Shown here: piece after piece, positions 1 to 14,100 of the stretch
Position numbering within the stretch: the first letter of the stretch is position 1
Layout of the letters: each line of letters opens with the position of its first letter
Source: Halichondria panicea
Taxonomy: Eukaryota; Porifera; Demospongiae; Suberitida; Halichondriidae
Direction of reading: 5' to 3'
Length of the DNA: 64,000 bases
Assembly (NCBI RefSeq): GCF_963675165.1
Contig: NC_087388.1
Coordinates: forward strand, 2,830,800-2,894,799
Notes under the pieces: model-generated
What the model was told of the DNA's origin: nothing
Database searches by the model: none
Seen by the model: the letters and a program-made list of their open reading frames with translations, nothing else
Made by a program: the position numbers and the translations under genes

Positions 1-3000
1 AGAGTTCTCCAAAAACTTCGTCCAGGTTCTATATTGCACGGTGCATTTACTGAGCTGTTCATTTTGATCTTGACCTTCTCACCAGAACTGTGCATTCCTA
101 TCGTTGGAAACAGGCCGCTAGCTGGCACCTTGTGTGTAGTATGGCCAAGTTCATCGCCATTTCTAGTGAAATACACCTGCACCTCAGATAATAGAGCCGC
201 ATCAGTAGAGTGTGACCTAATTCCGAGTCCAACTACGTCATTTTTCTTCCATGACGGACCGAAGGCATGACCACTTCCGGAGTACTGAAACAGTCGCCCA
301 TCATCGCCATGGTAACCAATGGAGTCTCGTTCCCATCCCGGATGTCTTCCTAGTGGGTAATCAGCTGGTGCTAATCCAATTCCAATTGTGCATTTCTCTC
401 CTGTATCGAGGACTTCAATCTCAAAATAGGAATGTTTCGATACTTGGAGTGCTTGGCTGACTTGGGCCACACCCACATCTCCATCCGTTCTACCAGCACT
501 AGTGTACTCAATAACCCTGCCACGTAGTAGTACCCGTTCCGATCGGAGCCACCCTGTGAGGGAGGTGGGGTCCCATACTGGCTTGGGGATGCTCAGAAAT
601 GGAATAACTGAATCTTCTGGAGTAGCCAGAATAATTGTTGGGTACACAAGTTGAGATATCCAAAAGCCAGTGATATTTGTACTGCTCACTTTCATTCGAT
701 TGAGATAAAACTCAACATTACAAGCTACATTTTCCTTGAATATAACCATGCATCCCAGTCTATCGCCTATACTTGCTCTTTGTGAGTTTGAGGTGTACGT
801 CTGTGTTCCATTTCTGCTAATTCTTCTTATGAATATCTGACCGGCCATACTGTACAGAACTCCATATGTGTTAGGAGTTGTACAGCCGTGAGGGATGACA
901 CTACATAAGCCAACTTGAATCTGTGATTTTTCTTTGCATCCTGTGATCAAAACCTCAAAGTAGCTCTTACAGGGTGTGAATGGTGATTTAGATTGGCAAA
1001 AACCTTTGTGTTTTGTTGGAAGAAGACTGCGCTGGCTGCTTTGCAGTAGTTGACCTGATTGAACCACACAGTATGCATTCGACCATTGACTGTCACAGAC
1101 CATGCTAGAGACAGGGGGGAATTGATTGTGCTGGTTGAAAACGATCGATTCTGACGGTGACTCAATACAAACAGTGGGGAACAAACCTCCAGTAGGGATG
1201 GTTACCTTTTGAGTGCCTATAACGCCGCCATTGAATGTGAAGTACACTTCCAATTTTTCGTCTCCTTTTACTGTTAGACCACTTGTTCCAAATCTCAAAC
1301 CACAACCAACTGTATCGCCAGTAAAAGCTTTGGGTCCGAAATTGTGACCCAAACTCGAATGTTTGAATAGCTTGCCGTCATCCAAGTGATATGCAATAGA
1401 TTCAGCTCCCCAGCCTACCCAAGAGTTCATTGGGTACCTTGTAGATGCAAGACCAATGGCTATCGCTTTGTCAGTAGCTCTGGAACAAACTTCGACATCG
1501 AAATACGATGAGAACTGTGTGAGAGGTGTGCTGGACTGCAAAAATCCTACGGGGAATTTCTTTTTTCCCAGGAGAGCTGTGTGAGTAAGCTTGGACTCAT
1601 GTAGTTTGACATTTGCATGCCTAGCCCAACCTTGTCCCACTGGGCTGACTGTGGGCCACAGTGCACACATATCGACTAACACTTGAGTGTGGGAGTCCAT
1701 CATAATGAGAAACGGGTAAACTTCGTTACTGATTTCATCAACAGCAGTGTACGAAACAGCTTGACCATCAACTGTACAGTAGAACAATATTTTGTTCATT
1801 GATGGTTGAGGTAAAAGACCACATCCGAATTCTGCTCCACTTTGAGGACCAAAAGACTCTTTTGTTTGAAAGTAATGGTCGTATATCAGCACCACTCCCG
1901 TGGCGATGTCAATAGCATACGCTTTCATGCCTTCCATATTGGATCTCAAAAAATTCAAAGGAGAACACTTGGAAGTTGAGAAACCGATCAGAATTCGGCC
2001 ACTTCTCTCAGTGAGTGGCGTAATTCTGAAGTAAGAGGTGTCTTGTATTCTCAGAGGTGCGGCTTGAATGATTGCCCCAGGCTCAGAGTGAGAAGCTAAT
2101 TGAACAATGTTGCCTTCTACCTTCATGTTTTGAATCTCACCCCATGCAGTTCTGAATTGTCCTTTCATTTCAGGTAGTGGACTTGGAGCAGATAAGTCAA
2201 CAGAAACTATACCTCCTTTAGTTCGCACACCAATTGTTGGATAATATCCAAGTTGAGGTATCTTTACTAGCTTTGTGGCAACTAGCTTCCGGTTTACCGT
2301 GAAGAAAACTTCTGCGTAGCGTGGTTGCCCACTCTCAGGAAATCTTAAACCACACCCTATTATTGTGCCGCGGTAATGAATAGGAGGACACACAGGTTTA
2401 GAGTTACTATTATGAAACAGTTTACTGTCATCAGCGTGCAGACCAATAGACTCTTTCTGCCAGCCAGGGTGTGCACTGAGGGAGTAGTTGAAAGGAGCAA
2501 GGCCACAAGAGATCTTGAAGGTTTGTCCACCATTGATAATACGAATTTCATAGTATGGATGGGAAGGAGACAGTGGTACTGCAGCTTGAATAGCTCGTAC
2601 AGCCAAACTGTTCAGATCCATCATAGCAGCTCGGGAGTCTACAAAGGTAACAGAGTCATACGGCTTCAACTCCCATGTTTGATACCCACGAACAAAGCCC
2701 AAAGGGAGCTGATTAATGGGAGGCCATTTGGCAGGGAAGTGTACTGATGCCACAGAGTCTGACAATGGAAGTGAGTCTGAATCGATTGCCAGACAAGGGT
2801 AAAGACCGTCTTCAGGAAGAATTGTGAATATACAGCAGACTTGCTGACTGTTTATGGTGAAAAACACTTTCACTCTCTTTGAACGAGTAGTATCAATGGA
2901 AGCATCAAGTTTTTCGCTTACACAAGAGGAATCTAAATTTGTTTCATCTGCTGCAAAATCGATACCAATCCCAAGCCGTATCTTCTGTGACAAGAGGTCT

Positions 3001-6000
3001 GAGCTAATCTTTTCGGGAATTGTACTTGAGATGGAGCCGCTCTTCATTATAAAACCAAACAGAGGAAGATAGCCAACAGAATTAAGTGCTTCACCAGGAA
3101 TGACTTTCTTTGTAGTAATCACCTTAGGTGTTGCCCCAATGGCTAGCACAGAGTAACTACACATCGAATGCTCAAGCTCAAGTTCAAAATAGGGTGACGT
3201 TCTCGATAAAAGAGCATGATTCTGAATAATTCCAGGACTGCCAGGACTGTGTTTTGTTAAGCACATCATGTTATCGGCTCGAATTTCGGCATTCTTCAGG
3301 CACCGCCAACCAGAAATCAAATGTGGAGGTGAAGGAAAGTTTCGATAATCTTTTGGAATCGGGTGAGTTTCGAAGTACGTCTCAGGGCTGAGCTGTATGT
3401 TTTGAGAGAATTTGATTCTTGATTTATACCCCTTGAGACCAATGGCAGGAAAAAACCCAGCTGGAGGAAGAAACAAGCTAGATGTTGAGGTAAGGCAGCC
3501 ATTAAAATAGAATTGTACTACTATAGAGTTTTCTTTCTCGCTCGACACTTCTGATTTGTAGTTTAACACAGCTCGGCAACCAATCACATCTCCCTCATTG
3601 CACGAAATTGGTGTGCGTGGTTTGTCTAGTTCGACTTCAGAGCCACCACTCAGGACAGATCCAGCCAGTGAATGAAAAGCTATGGAGCCTTCAAGAGCAC
3701 CAGGTAAATGAAACACAGGATAGTTATCCCAGATAAGGCCTATAGCTATGTTTCCGTTGGGACCAATGTGTTTGATCTCGACTTCAAAGTATGGGTTTTT
3801 CTCTGACAATGGGAGCCGAGAAACAACGAATGCATTTTCAAGTGTTTTATCCTCTGAGAGAGAATTCTCAAACGGACCATTACTGTCTTGAAACCTGACT
3901 TCGTGCAAGATTTTAAAGTGTTTATTTTCGTCTTTAGTGAAAGTTTTTGCTGTAGAGCATACACTAACTTGTGAGATTAATGGTGGTCGAACAGCACTCT
4001 TTCTCTGTGTGGTATGAAAAGTGGGCCCACTAACATTAGATTTTGGAACAGCAGAGAAAGTCTTTGGCTCTTTACTTAGAGTTATAGTTTCTGACACCAT
4101 CTGGAGGCCTTTAACTTCCGGCAGAGCTAACAGAGGTTGGTCATCAGTAACTGTTGGAGGCACTGAGGTATCTTCTGTGGCATCTTCTATGGCAAGTATT
4201 GTAACACTAGTAGATGTATCATGTCCAAGGTCAGTACTTTCAGTAGCTTGCATATCTTCTTGCATTGATTGTGACTGAGCGCTTTTCTTTCCATTGAGAC
4301 TTTTGTCTGGGTATCTTTTGGTGAGTTGCTTGTCTTGGGGATCGTGGAGAGAAGAAGATGGTGGATTTTGGTAGAGATGCAAATGCTCAGATGGATGTGA
4401 TCTTCTATGTTCACTTTCACGGGTGTCTTCCAGTCGTTGCAAGTGATGAGTAGGGTCAGCAATTAGACTCAATACGCCTTCCCGGCTTGTCTGTGTGTCT
4501 TGGGGATGAGTCATGAGTCGTTTCAGATGGTCGGTAGGAGACATAATTGACGAAGGTTCTTGAGCAGATATTTGCCTTCTAGGCTGTGATGGTGAGCGTG
4601 TGGGAACAGGGTACGAAGCACTGAGGTCACTATGCATGGGTAGGTTGAACGGGAGAGGCGGACGTGTCAGTTGTCCAGGAAATTGCCCAGCAAAGGGGTG
4701 ATGCATGTGCATATAGGTACCATGTGACCTATATTCTGGATGGAATCTTTCTCTTAGTGAAGCGGTTTGGTAGTGCATCATAGGAGGGTAGATAGGATTC
4801 TGGTAAAACGAGCGAGGATCATATGGCAACTGTGCAGCACCCATGCCAAAGCGGGACAGATGCCCTGGAGGAATGTGTGGGTGTGGAGGAGGACCGTGTG
4901 GGTGTGGAAGCATGGGTTGATCTCTTAGGATGTCTGCTTGCTGACTAGCAGATTTTTGTACAAGAGCCGGAGGGTGAGCCAACCCGTGTTGTAGTACCGG
5001 TAGACCCATTGACGACGAAATTACCTTGACCGATTCACCACCACTCATACAGCCAACCTGAGCATAGAATCCGCTGGTTGGTTTCCAGAATGTTGCAGAC
5101 CCAGCTAGAATGCCGTTTCGATGAAACAAAACTTTGACTTGCTTATCCGAACCATCAATACACTCCACTGTACATCTGATGACATCTCCAGCTTTGCAAG
5201 GATGGCTGGTGGCTATCTCTCCCAAGTTACTCTGTAATATCAAGCCATTGTCTGCGTGGAACCCAACAGAGAGATCTTCCCAGCCTAACAGCAAGTTGGG
5301 GGAATACAGTTTGCTGCACACACCTAGAGCAATGTAGCAACTATTTCCTGCATTCAGAATTTTCATTTCAAGCCAGCAATTTCTATTGAATGGAACTAGG
5401 GGTTGCTTGGAACGGATAGAACCAACAAATTCTTGTCCACCTTGGCCAACATACTCATACACACCTTGTCTACTGTGAACTAAGTTCAGAGTCAGTTCTT
5501 CCCAGAAATCCTCATGACGCACATTCCGAGATGGGGGGTTGTAGGGAATAGCCAGTTCAGGCAGCACGATATTCACCTGTTCAGATCTGCTCATCATGCC
5601 GACACAAAAGTAGAAGCCACCCAGAGGGGTCCAAGCAGTCACCTGGCCAACCTCTATTTGATTTCGGAAGAAAGTGATTCGATATCGTTTTGGGCTATTG
5701 TCGATTGGGTCAAGGGTACACCTCATGAGGTCGTTAGCTTTACACGGACGATTTGTTACCCGTTCCGTACCATGGAAAAGGTTACCATTGTCGGCATGGT
5801 AACCAATAGAAGGCTCTTCCCATCCAGGAAACAGATGAGTTGGATAAGATTCACTCACGACTCCTATTGCAATATACCGAGATTCACCAGGATTGATAAT
5901 ACGCACTTCCAGGGTTCGTTTTGCGATGTCCTCCAAATGATCAACTTTGGATTTGCTACGAATAGTTCCAATGGAATTCTCTTTAAGGTCTCCCACACCT

Positions 6001-7085
6001 GAATATGAGCAAACACCGTTTCCATGGTGAGTGATTGAACGTGGTGTGCTGACCTCCCATAATTCTTCGAACTTGAGTTGCTTCGAAATTATCGGCCGAG
6101 ATATTTTTATCCTCTCTCCCACACTCATCAAGCCGACTATGCCATAAAAACCACCTTCAGGGAGTGCAGTTTGTGCTTGGTACACATTCTCACGATTGCA
6201 AAAGAAATCGACAATCACCTTGGTCGGGTCTTGCAGGCAGATTTTTACAGATACTTTAATGATGTCACCTTTTTTACACGCCTTGTTGAGGGGGATGGCG
6301 TTATCGGAGGAATGAAATATGCTCCCTTCGTCCGTGTGGAGAGCAATAGATGATTCTTCCCAACCAGGAAGCAGATGCGTGTCATAGGCAGAGTCACACA
6401 ACCCCATCGCAAGGTAGTTTAATTCACCTGTTTAATGATGGATAATATTCTGTACATTTTAATTTTTTTATGTATACACACTTGGCTATAAATAATAATG
6501 TACATGTACATCATGCATCGTTTAATTCACCTGTATAATGATATACATGTACGTAAGTTTGCTATATCTGTACACTATGCATTTCATTGTCAAATGCCTC
6601 ATATGTACATGTTTAGTTAGTTATACGTACCCTTGTTATAACTATTAGGTATAGTTACATGTACAATGTATGTACTAGAATCTACCGACAAACACTGTTA
6701 CGTGTATTATAATAGATGTAGTACACAGTGAATGACTAGGGTAGAATTAGTTGAACAGCATTTACATGGACATTATTGACTATTATAATCAACTATAAAT
6801 TTCCTACTGCTATACATGTACAAGCACATGCATATACTCACCAGTGTTCAGCAGAGTGACTTCAAATGAGGATATTCCCTCACTCTTGCCCGGGTCCAGG
6901 GGGATTAGGGTGCGTATTGATGCTATATCCTTCTCACTACTCCCTCCCTCTCCGATGTAGGAGTAGACACCATGACCGTCATGTGATACATTCGTAGGAT
7001 CGACTATTCGCCATACAGCATTAAAGATATCAGTATCGGGCTCAACAGGAGCTTTGTGCTGCTGTGTGATCTTGAAGTTTGGCAT
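1..7085 (-). CDS. Giant multi-SPRY-domain protein, 5' part (runs off window)
   Basis: This is the N-terminal ~2,220 residues of a protein built mostly of SPRY-like units. Exon 1 is 6842-7085 and exon 2 is 1-6427 with no stop before the edge. They join through a GT-AG intron (6428-6841) that restores an exact SPRY motif (N-T-G-E-L-N). The ATG at 7085 has an in-frame TAA three codons upstream. I count ten units: three at residues ~20-555, then a Pro/His/Met-rich and Ser/Thr-rich, probably disordered linker (~565-900, positions ~5000-3960), then seven more to the edge. Recurring signatures are YFEVxI, IAIGL, PGWxxxSIGYHxDDG, GDxIGCGL, FFxNG and GLYPTIG. SPRY domains are known protein-interaction modules; no RING, LisH or catalytic domain is seen here. 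Reading frame was checked at positions near 6425, 5618, 2468 and 20 and is the same throughout. The specific family is not recognised. Confidence 0.85.
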
Positions 7086-8152
7086 ACTGCCTTAGTCTGT
7101 GATACAAAATAGTATGGAATGATTCAGGGTGCGAATACCTTACACTAAATTTATCATACAATGTACAGATAATGTGTGCATGTGCATATCTAATTATTAA
7201 CACACTCCGAACCTGTACTAAATTCTAAAATATAGAGCGTAGATCTAGGTAAATTTTGATCCGGTGGAAGAACGGCCCAAGGTTATTTTTACATCACCTT
7301 ATTAAACTTTAACGTACCTACGGACACAAGGACCAACCAGAGATAAAGTAAGGAAAGGGATTGGCTACGGTCGAAAAAATGTGACTATTAGAGCACCACA
7401 GTCAATTCTTCCACGCTTGGACTTCACTAATAAAGCACAGGATACGTGTAGCCTTACTAAACGCATTTCTAAAGTCTCATGAGACTAATAACTAACTAAA
7501 AGTAATATTACTTCGTTTCGCGGGCGTTGTGCCGGGAAATAATGCGCATCAAGGATGGTTGAGAGGAAATCAATATGAAATCAATGTGAAATGATCACGT
7601 GAGTTACTCCCGTTGCCAATCCCTCTATTACTCTATCTCTGGACCAACATTCCATGGAATACTAAATCTGTCCCTGACTAAAATTCGGGTTTCCCATACC
7701 ATTAATACTATAGGTACGGAATTTTAGACCCCTGGGCTGTTTTTCTGGTGACAGATCAATCGTACAGTTACGGACATGTTGCAGATGTTGTGCGTATACT
7801 TGTGTCATGCTCATCATTGATCAACACCAAATAGATCTAACTTACGGTTATCAGGTGTGCCTCCAATGAATTGATCTATGCACATGTAGTCTGTAGATGT
7901 ATATATATATAATGATGTACATAGGAGCTGTTTCAGTACTTGTACTTTGTGCTGTAAAACAAAATTAGTACACAAAGTCCAAATTTACAGGTCACGCCCC
8001 CAACCTACCGTTAATTTAGATTTATAGCATGTGGAGCTGTGTGCGTTTAGTTGACTTTCTGCAGCCTCTACCTACAAGCTTGGGTGTCTAAAAGTGTTCG
8101 TGAGGAAACAGTCAATAGCAGCAAAGACTGTGATCTTTGGGAGGAAGAAGAA
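7086..8152. promoter_or_regulatory. Divergent intergenic region between SPRY gene and CNOT1
   Basis: The SPRY gene (minus) and CNOT1 (plus) start head to head about 1.07 kb apart, so this stretch must carry both promoters. No TATA box stands out near either start. An imperfect inverted repeat lies inside (arms about 7330-7368 and 7611-7647), probably a small transposon remnant. An in-frame TAG at 8048 lies upstream of the CNOT1 start codon, so the leader ends in this region; a possible 5'-UTR splice acceptor (ctgcag) is at about 8060. Placement is inferred from gene orientation only. Confidence 0.5.
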
Positions 8153-11100
8153 ATGTCTCTGTCCCCTTGCTGCTATGCCTTGTCTCAAATATCCTCTCTG
8201 GTGGTCAACATCACTAAGAAGAACTATAAAGCCAACTGCTCTGAGATTGCTAAGGTGGAGATCATGTATTGAAGTCATTTAACAGTGATAATTGATATTA
8301 AATTGCTCTGTGTGAACGATTTCTCATATTTTTCCAACTAATACACACCATGCATATTTGCTCATGTATACAATGTATACATGCAGTGCACTGTGCATGT
8401 GCAGTACAGTGTAGACATAATCATTATTATAATGAGTATAATGAGTGTTTTATATAGCCGACTCTCACACTCTACTTTATCGTAATTCTATGTTCACAGT
8501 ATTAGGGGCGGTCACCCACTAACTGACTGTTTGGGTTTGCTTAAATAATTAACAATTGCTTTTATGCTAGATTTTTCATAAACTGGCTCAAGCCCTAGCT
8601 GAGGGGTTCACTTATGGAAAACCCCTAGCTATAATGTTTGGCATATATGTAGTGGCCGTACCTACACCTCGAGAACCTCCTCGCCCCTGTCTGAACTGTA
8701 GCTCTTTCAAACTAATAATTATTTTGCTGGCAAGTATTCTAGTGAGGGGTCATGATACCGATCTCCTTGTCCAACTCTTCAGATGTTTCTAGTCTATAGC
8801 TAGCAATAGATCTAGACTCTACAAATATGTACGATAACAGGACGATAGTACAGTGTACTACCAACTATGATCCGGAATTTTCTTTGACCCCTTGAATGTA
8901 ACTATAGCAACTCATTGGATGCGTTGTTGTTCAACAGAATTACCTGTACTATGATACTGTTTATCTACATGTAAATTAATACAGTATATTTTACCTAAAC
9001 CTATATTCATGAAACCATCCCTCTTTCCACCCACACATGTAGCTTGTGGACACCTATGGCCCTGAGGCAGACCGACACTTGTTCCGTTGTCTAATCTCAA
9101 GCATTGACTTTGCTAACGAAGGACGTAACTCAGGCAAGGAGCAACTGCAGCTGCTGAGCAGGGAGGCAGCTGCCCTTGTCACCAAGCCAGACTTTGTCTC
9201 CATTCTTTGTTATGCCTTTGAGAAACAAGAGTCAAAGGTGTGTGTGTGTTTGTGCGCGCACTTTTTTTAATCTGTAGTTCAATTGTGATTTGGTTACATG
9301 CATGCACATACTGTACATACATATACGCTGCCTAATTAGAAGTCCGAAGTTGAACACCCATTCATCTGAGGAACAGGAACAGAAAGTACGCATAAAAAAT
9401 CATGACAAGTTTAACATGGTCAATGTATGTACATGTATATACATTGCTAATTAAACCTTCTTTAACAATCACTTTAATGGTGCTAATCTATGTTGGATGA
9501 TGGTGATGAGCTTTTGCACATCGAAACTAACATGTATGTCAACATCACACTGTACACGGCATGTCATATGCATGCATGACTTGTACTGTATTGCTTTGGC
9601 GAGAACCTATATTTTTATTATTGTCATGTATAGTTCCTTCACCTTCCTCCTCACACTCCTTTTGTTACCACCCATCACCCCCCCCCCCCACAACACTACA
9701 GAGTCTCCGCCCGTCGTCCCAGCCACTGAGTCAAGTTGCCAAGATGTTGAAGCTAGGACGCGTGCAGGAGGTAGTCTTTGCTCTGGGACTCACCAGCTCC
9801 ACTGATCCAGAGATGAGCTCACATGGTAATTAAGTCAGGCCATGCATACATGTACATGTACATACACAGTTCAGTTGAATATTCTTATGAATGTACAAAG
9901 TTTCTTTGCACACAGCCACATTAATAGTGAATTCTTGACATCATAATTATTACATTGTCTTTGTGGATGTACAGTACGCACATTATTTTGTGAACATAAT
10001 TATACATTGTACGTGCATATGCAGTCTCTCTGTACATGTACATGTCATGTGCAACGTACTGTATACAATCTGTTTCCCTTCATAGCGTCCCAGTACTTGA
10101 GGAGTAAGCTTCCTGAGCTTGTCAGATCGTATTCAGGTAAAAACAATTCATGTTACCAGGATATTTGTATGTGCAACTCATGGGAGTGTGTATAAGCATC
10201 CTATCGTTATCCCATCACAAGTTTTTGAGACAAAGCTGCTCGGCTTTCGATATCCTCATCCACACCTCCATGTACAGCACATTGTAAACTGTGTAGACAT
10301 GCTGTCATAAAAGTACTATATCATACATAATTATGTAGACGTACCTTAGTCCTACCGTACTGTACATAAATAACCTAAACTTCATTTCTTTAGAAGTAGT
10401 GTTCCCTGCTCAAACAGATCGCTTCTTGTCTGCAATACTTTCAAATCTCATGTAGTGCAGCATGATAGATGTTGGAGTTTCTTCCTGACGCATTTTCTGT
10501 ATGTATTGTTCAATATCTTTTTCCACAGACCTCAGCTCCGGGTTTGAGGGTGGGTTTGGTGACACTGCTATCGAGGTCCTCCATCTCCTTCTTTCCTACC
10601 TCCTTCAAGGCTCCGAGGAAGAAGTGTGTGTGGCCAAGGAGAGCGTCAACACCTTTGTACAAACCCTGCGAAGAGACTTCCCCCGAGAGAGGGTGCCGGT
10701 GGTTCTAGCACCGCTGCTGTATCGAGATCAGCTTGACATCACTGAGGACAGGTAAGTGTGACGGGAGGAAATGAGTGGGTCCGCATAGTACTGTATTTCA
10801 TGTACATGTATGTACTGTACAGTACATAGCTTAATTTTTGTACTACTTCACAGTATAATACAAGTATGTGCTCGTGTATGCATGATGATGTACACGTGAG
10901 TCTACGTGGGCACCTTTAATACTGTACATGTACGTACATGTATACTTGTAGTCCGACATACATGTGCTATGAATGCTTACTCGCTATCCCTCACAGGCTT
11001 GTTCCAGTGTCTGTTTCTCTACCTTCATCAGTGGTGAGTTGAATAGTGAAGAGCTGTGCTGTATTAGAATGTACAGTACCATGTACATGTATGTACAACA

Positions 11101-14100
11101 ATCATACCACTGTACATTCTACAAACTTGCACTGACCAGGATTTCGTCCAGACATTTTGAGAAGAGGGGGGAAATTAGAGTATTTCGAAACAAGCAGGGG
11201 GGGGGGGGGGGGAAGAGAGCTGCATATCCCTGTGCATAGGGGGGTCTACATGTAAGTGGCATATGCTACCCCAGGAAATTTTGTTTTCTTGGCTGTTTGT
11301 TCACCCCCATCATTCGTGCAGTTCTCTGTTGACCTGGCTGACGTGCTCAAGGAGATTGGATATGCTGCCACTGCATCGTGAGTACAATAGTGCAAACGTA
11401 TTGATTTTGTGCTGTGCAGTTACATGTTACAGTATAATTATTGGTGCAAATAATCATGTGTGTTGTTACAGTAGTTAAGTGTTCTGAGGCTGAGACACTG
11501 TGGTGCATTATTACTAGTCGTTACTTCCTTGTTGATGTGGTTGTTGCAGGAAACAGGAGATGATGGACATTCTGAAGGACTATGGTAAACCCCACATCAA
11601 TACCAAGCAGGTGGCTAAAGTCCTAGGTGAGTATCTCTCGGCCACATCCTTACCATGTTCATGTACCAGTTGTACACTCTGTTATTTTCTACACATTAAT
11701 TAATTAACACTTAATTTCAAATCACTCATAAAGTGTCAATAGACGTATCATTGTACACATATGAACGTCTGTGCATGCATGAACTCTTGCTACAGGAATG
11801 ATGGCCAACACGTTGTCTGGACTGCCAGAGAGCATGCCTTTCATGGTGAGTGTACATGAGCTTATGAAACAGTACCACAATCATGTTTGTTGCCAATTTT
11901 AATTACTACTACTGTACTCCGTACTTTTGGTAAAGATCACCATAACATTATTATACACCAATTTGTCTATCTGTGTTTCATCAGTACTAGCTGCTTGATG
12001 TTTTCTTATCTTCTGGTGATAGATACATGTAGTTGGAGGTAGAATAATGTTGACCCATAATTAATGGCTCAGTCCACAACATGGCTGTGCCAGAGGAGGT
12101 ACGACATGCGTGCACGAATCACTGCAAGTGCTAGTGCACTTGGCCTGTACATATCACATGACCGCAATGACATCAATGCACTAAACTTGTAGTGATTTGT
12201 GCACGCATGTCGGACCTCCTCTGTGGCTGTGCTATAGAGCCCGGATCACACAGCACTGTTAGTACGATAGAGTAGCTTGTGACTACACTACTTTGTATAG
12301 ATTTTGTAACGAAATCGTAGGATCAATTACACTGCGTGATTGTACATGTATGTTTTTGCTTACTGTGTATGTACATTCACGTCCATTTGTTGTTCTCTGC
12401 AGGGAGGGTCGAGTGACCTCCTGCACGGGTCTGGCAAGTCCCCCACCTCCTGGGACACCAGAGTGTTCATATCGTGCATCCAATCCCTTCATCCCTCCCT
12501 CAACTGGCGGGAGGTGGTCCAATCCTTCGACTACCCCGGGTTCCTGGTGCCCTCTCCTGATGCTCTCAGTCTCATTGTCACCGCTTACAATCAGGTGGGC
12601 AGATGAGATGTGGTGTACTCAGTCATTGCTATAACAGAGAGGTGTACTTATGTAACCTACAAGCTACAAGGATTTACAGGTCATACAAAGCACACAGCAA
12701 TCATCTAGAAAACGAATTTTAGTTTGGTTTTAAACTAATACAATTAAGTCATATACAGCACATCTCGATACACATACGTATACTATTAGTGTACAAGACT
12801 GCGTGAGTATATGTTCCTCTTGTGTTTAACAGTACCAGTTTTTGTGTGCCCATCTCAATACTGGTGATGACTGGAGGTAGAATAATGTTGACCCATAATA
12901 ATTAGCCCAGCCCACAACACGGCAGTGCTATAGAGCCCGGGTCACACAAACCGTAGTAGAGCATACATGTAGTCTAGAAGAAAAAAAACATTTGCAATAA
13001 TTATGTGAAAGTTGCTCTAGGATTGGCCAGGGGAAGTACTAAAAAGTGGCAACGAGAAAGTGGGAGAGAGCCATACATGTACATCAATCCATTGCAATGT
13101 GATTCACATGTACACAGGCATTTAATTGAATAGTTTACTCTCTCGTGACATGCACTGCAGTAAGACATCATTGTGCCAACAATTTGTCACGTAAGCTATA
13201 TGCAAAGCCAACATTGAATATGGTTGAACTGGTGAAAAAAGTTCACTTTTTCAAATAGCAATATTTCGATCTGCTTGTGACATAAGAGATTACGCAAAGC
13301 ATCGCTAAAAATACCAACGCTCTTCCAATCCTAATAACTTACTGGTTTTGGCTACTGATGTAGATCCGTGAACAAATGATGCGGCTACACTGGGAATTTC
13401 AGTGAATGCACATGCATGTAACTTTGAGTTCGTAGCATGTACATTAATTTTCATACATGTAATGATGACATACATGTAATAATAAGTTTCGCAATAGTTC
13501 AAATGCGTACTCCATAGGCTATGTTCATACACATTGTACTGTACATAGAAATGTGGGCAACTTTGTATATTTATTTTCCCAGTGAAAGTTTCCTACATTT
13601 TTTGCCCCCTATATTATACACATAAAATACATTTTCTGAGTCGTTTCCATTGCTACACTGCTGTTATAATTATGTCTGTAGGCAACTCGAGACTCGTTTC
13701 CTCTTGACTGTCTATACATATTGGAGTGGCGTAACACTAAGGGACAGTTGTCATGGATACGAGCAGCCATTAGGGGCTGTTCAGAGTTCAGTGTGGCTCA
13801 ATTCCCTCTGGCCTGTATCCCACAAGGCCTTGTTGAGGAGCTCAAGATCAATCTCACTGTAGACGAAGCATTGACATGGTAAATGTTGCTTGTAGCTGAA
13901 TTAACTTCACTGTACTTGTTGTGTATAGGGGTACATGTCCATGGAAACGCTCACACACACGACTCCACCCTTACACGCACTCACATACCACTCTTTCACA
14001 AACCACCATGCACACACACCCCACAGGCGTTCTTGCAGCCTGATGGACACTCTGCTGGCTCTGTCAGAGCAGGGACACTACGAAGAGGTCATGTCAGTCT

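Noticed and set aside
8051-8152. Upstream start for CNOT1
   Set aside because: The only upstream in-frame start candidate is TTG after a TAG; the first ATG at 8153 fits the conserved N-terminus.
9561-9833. Long Pro-rich frame before CNOT1 exon 3
   Set aside because: Only the part from 9702 onward is conserved CNOT1; the rest is intron with a C-run.
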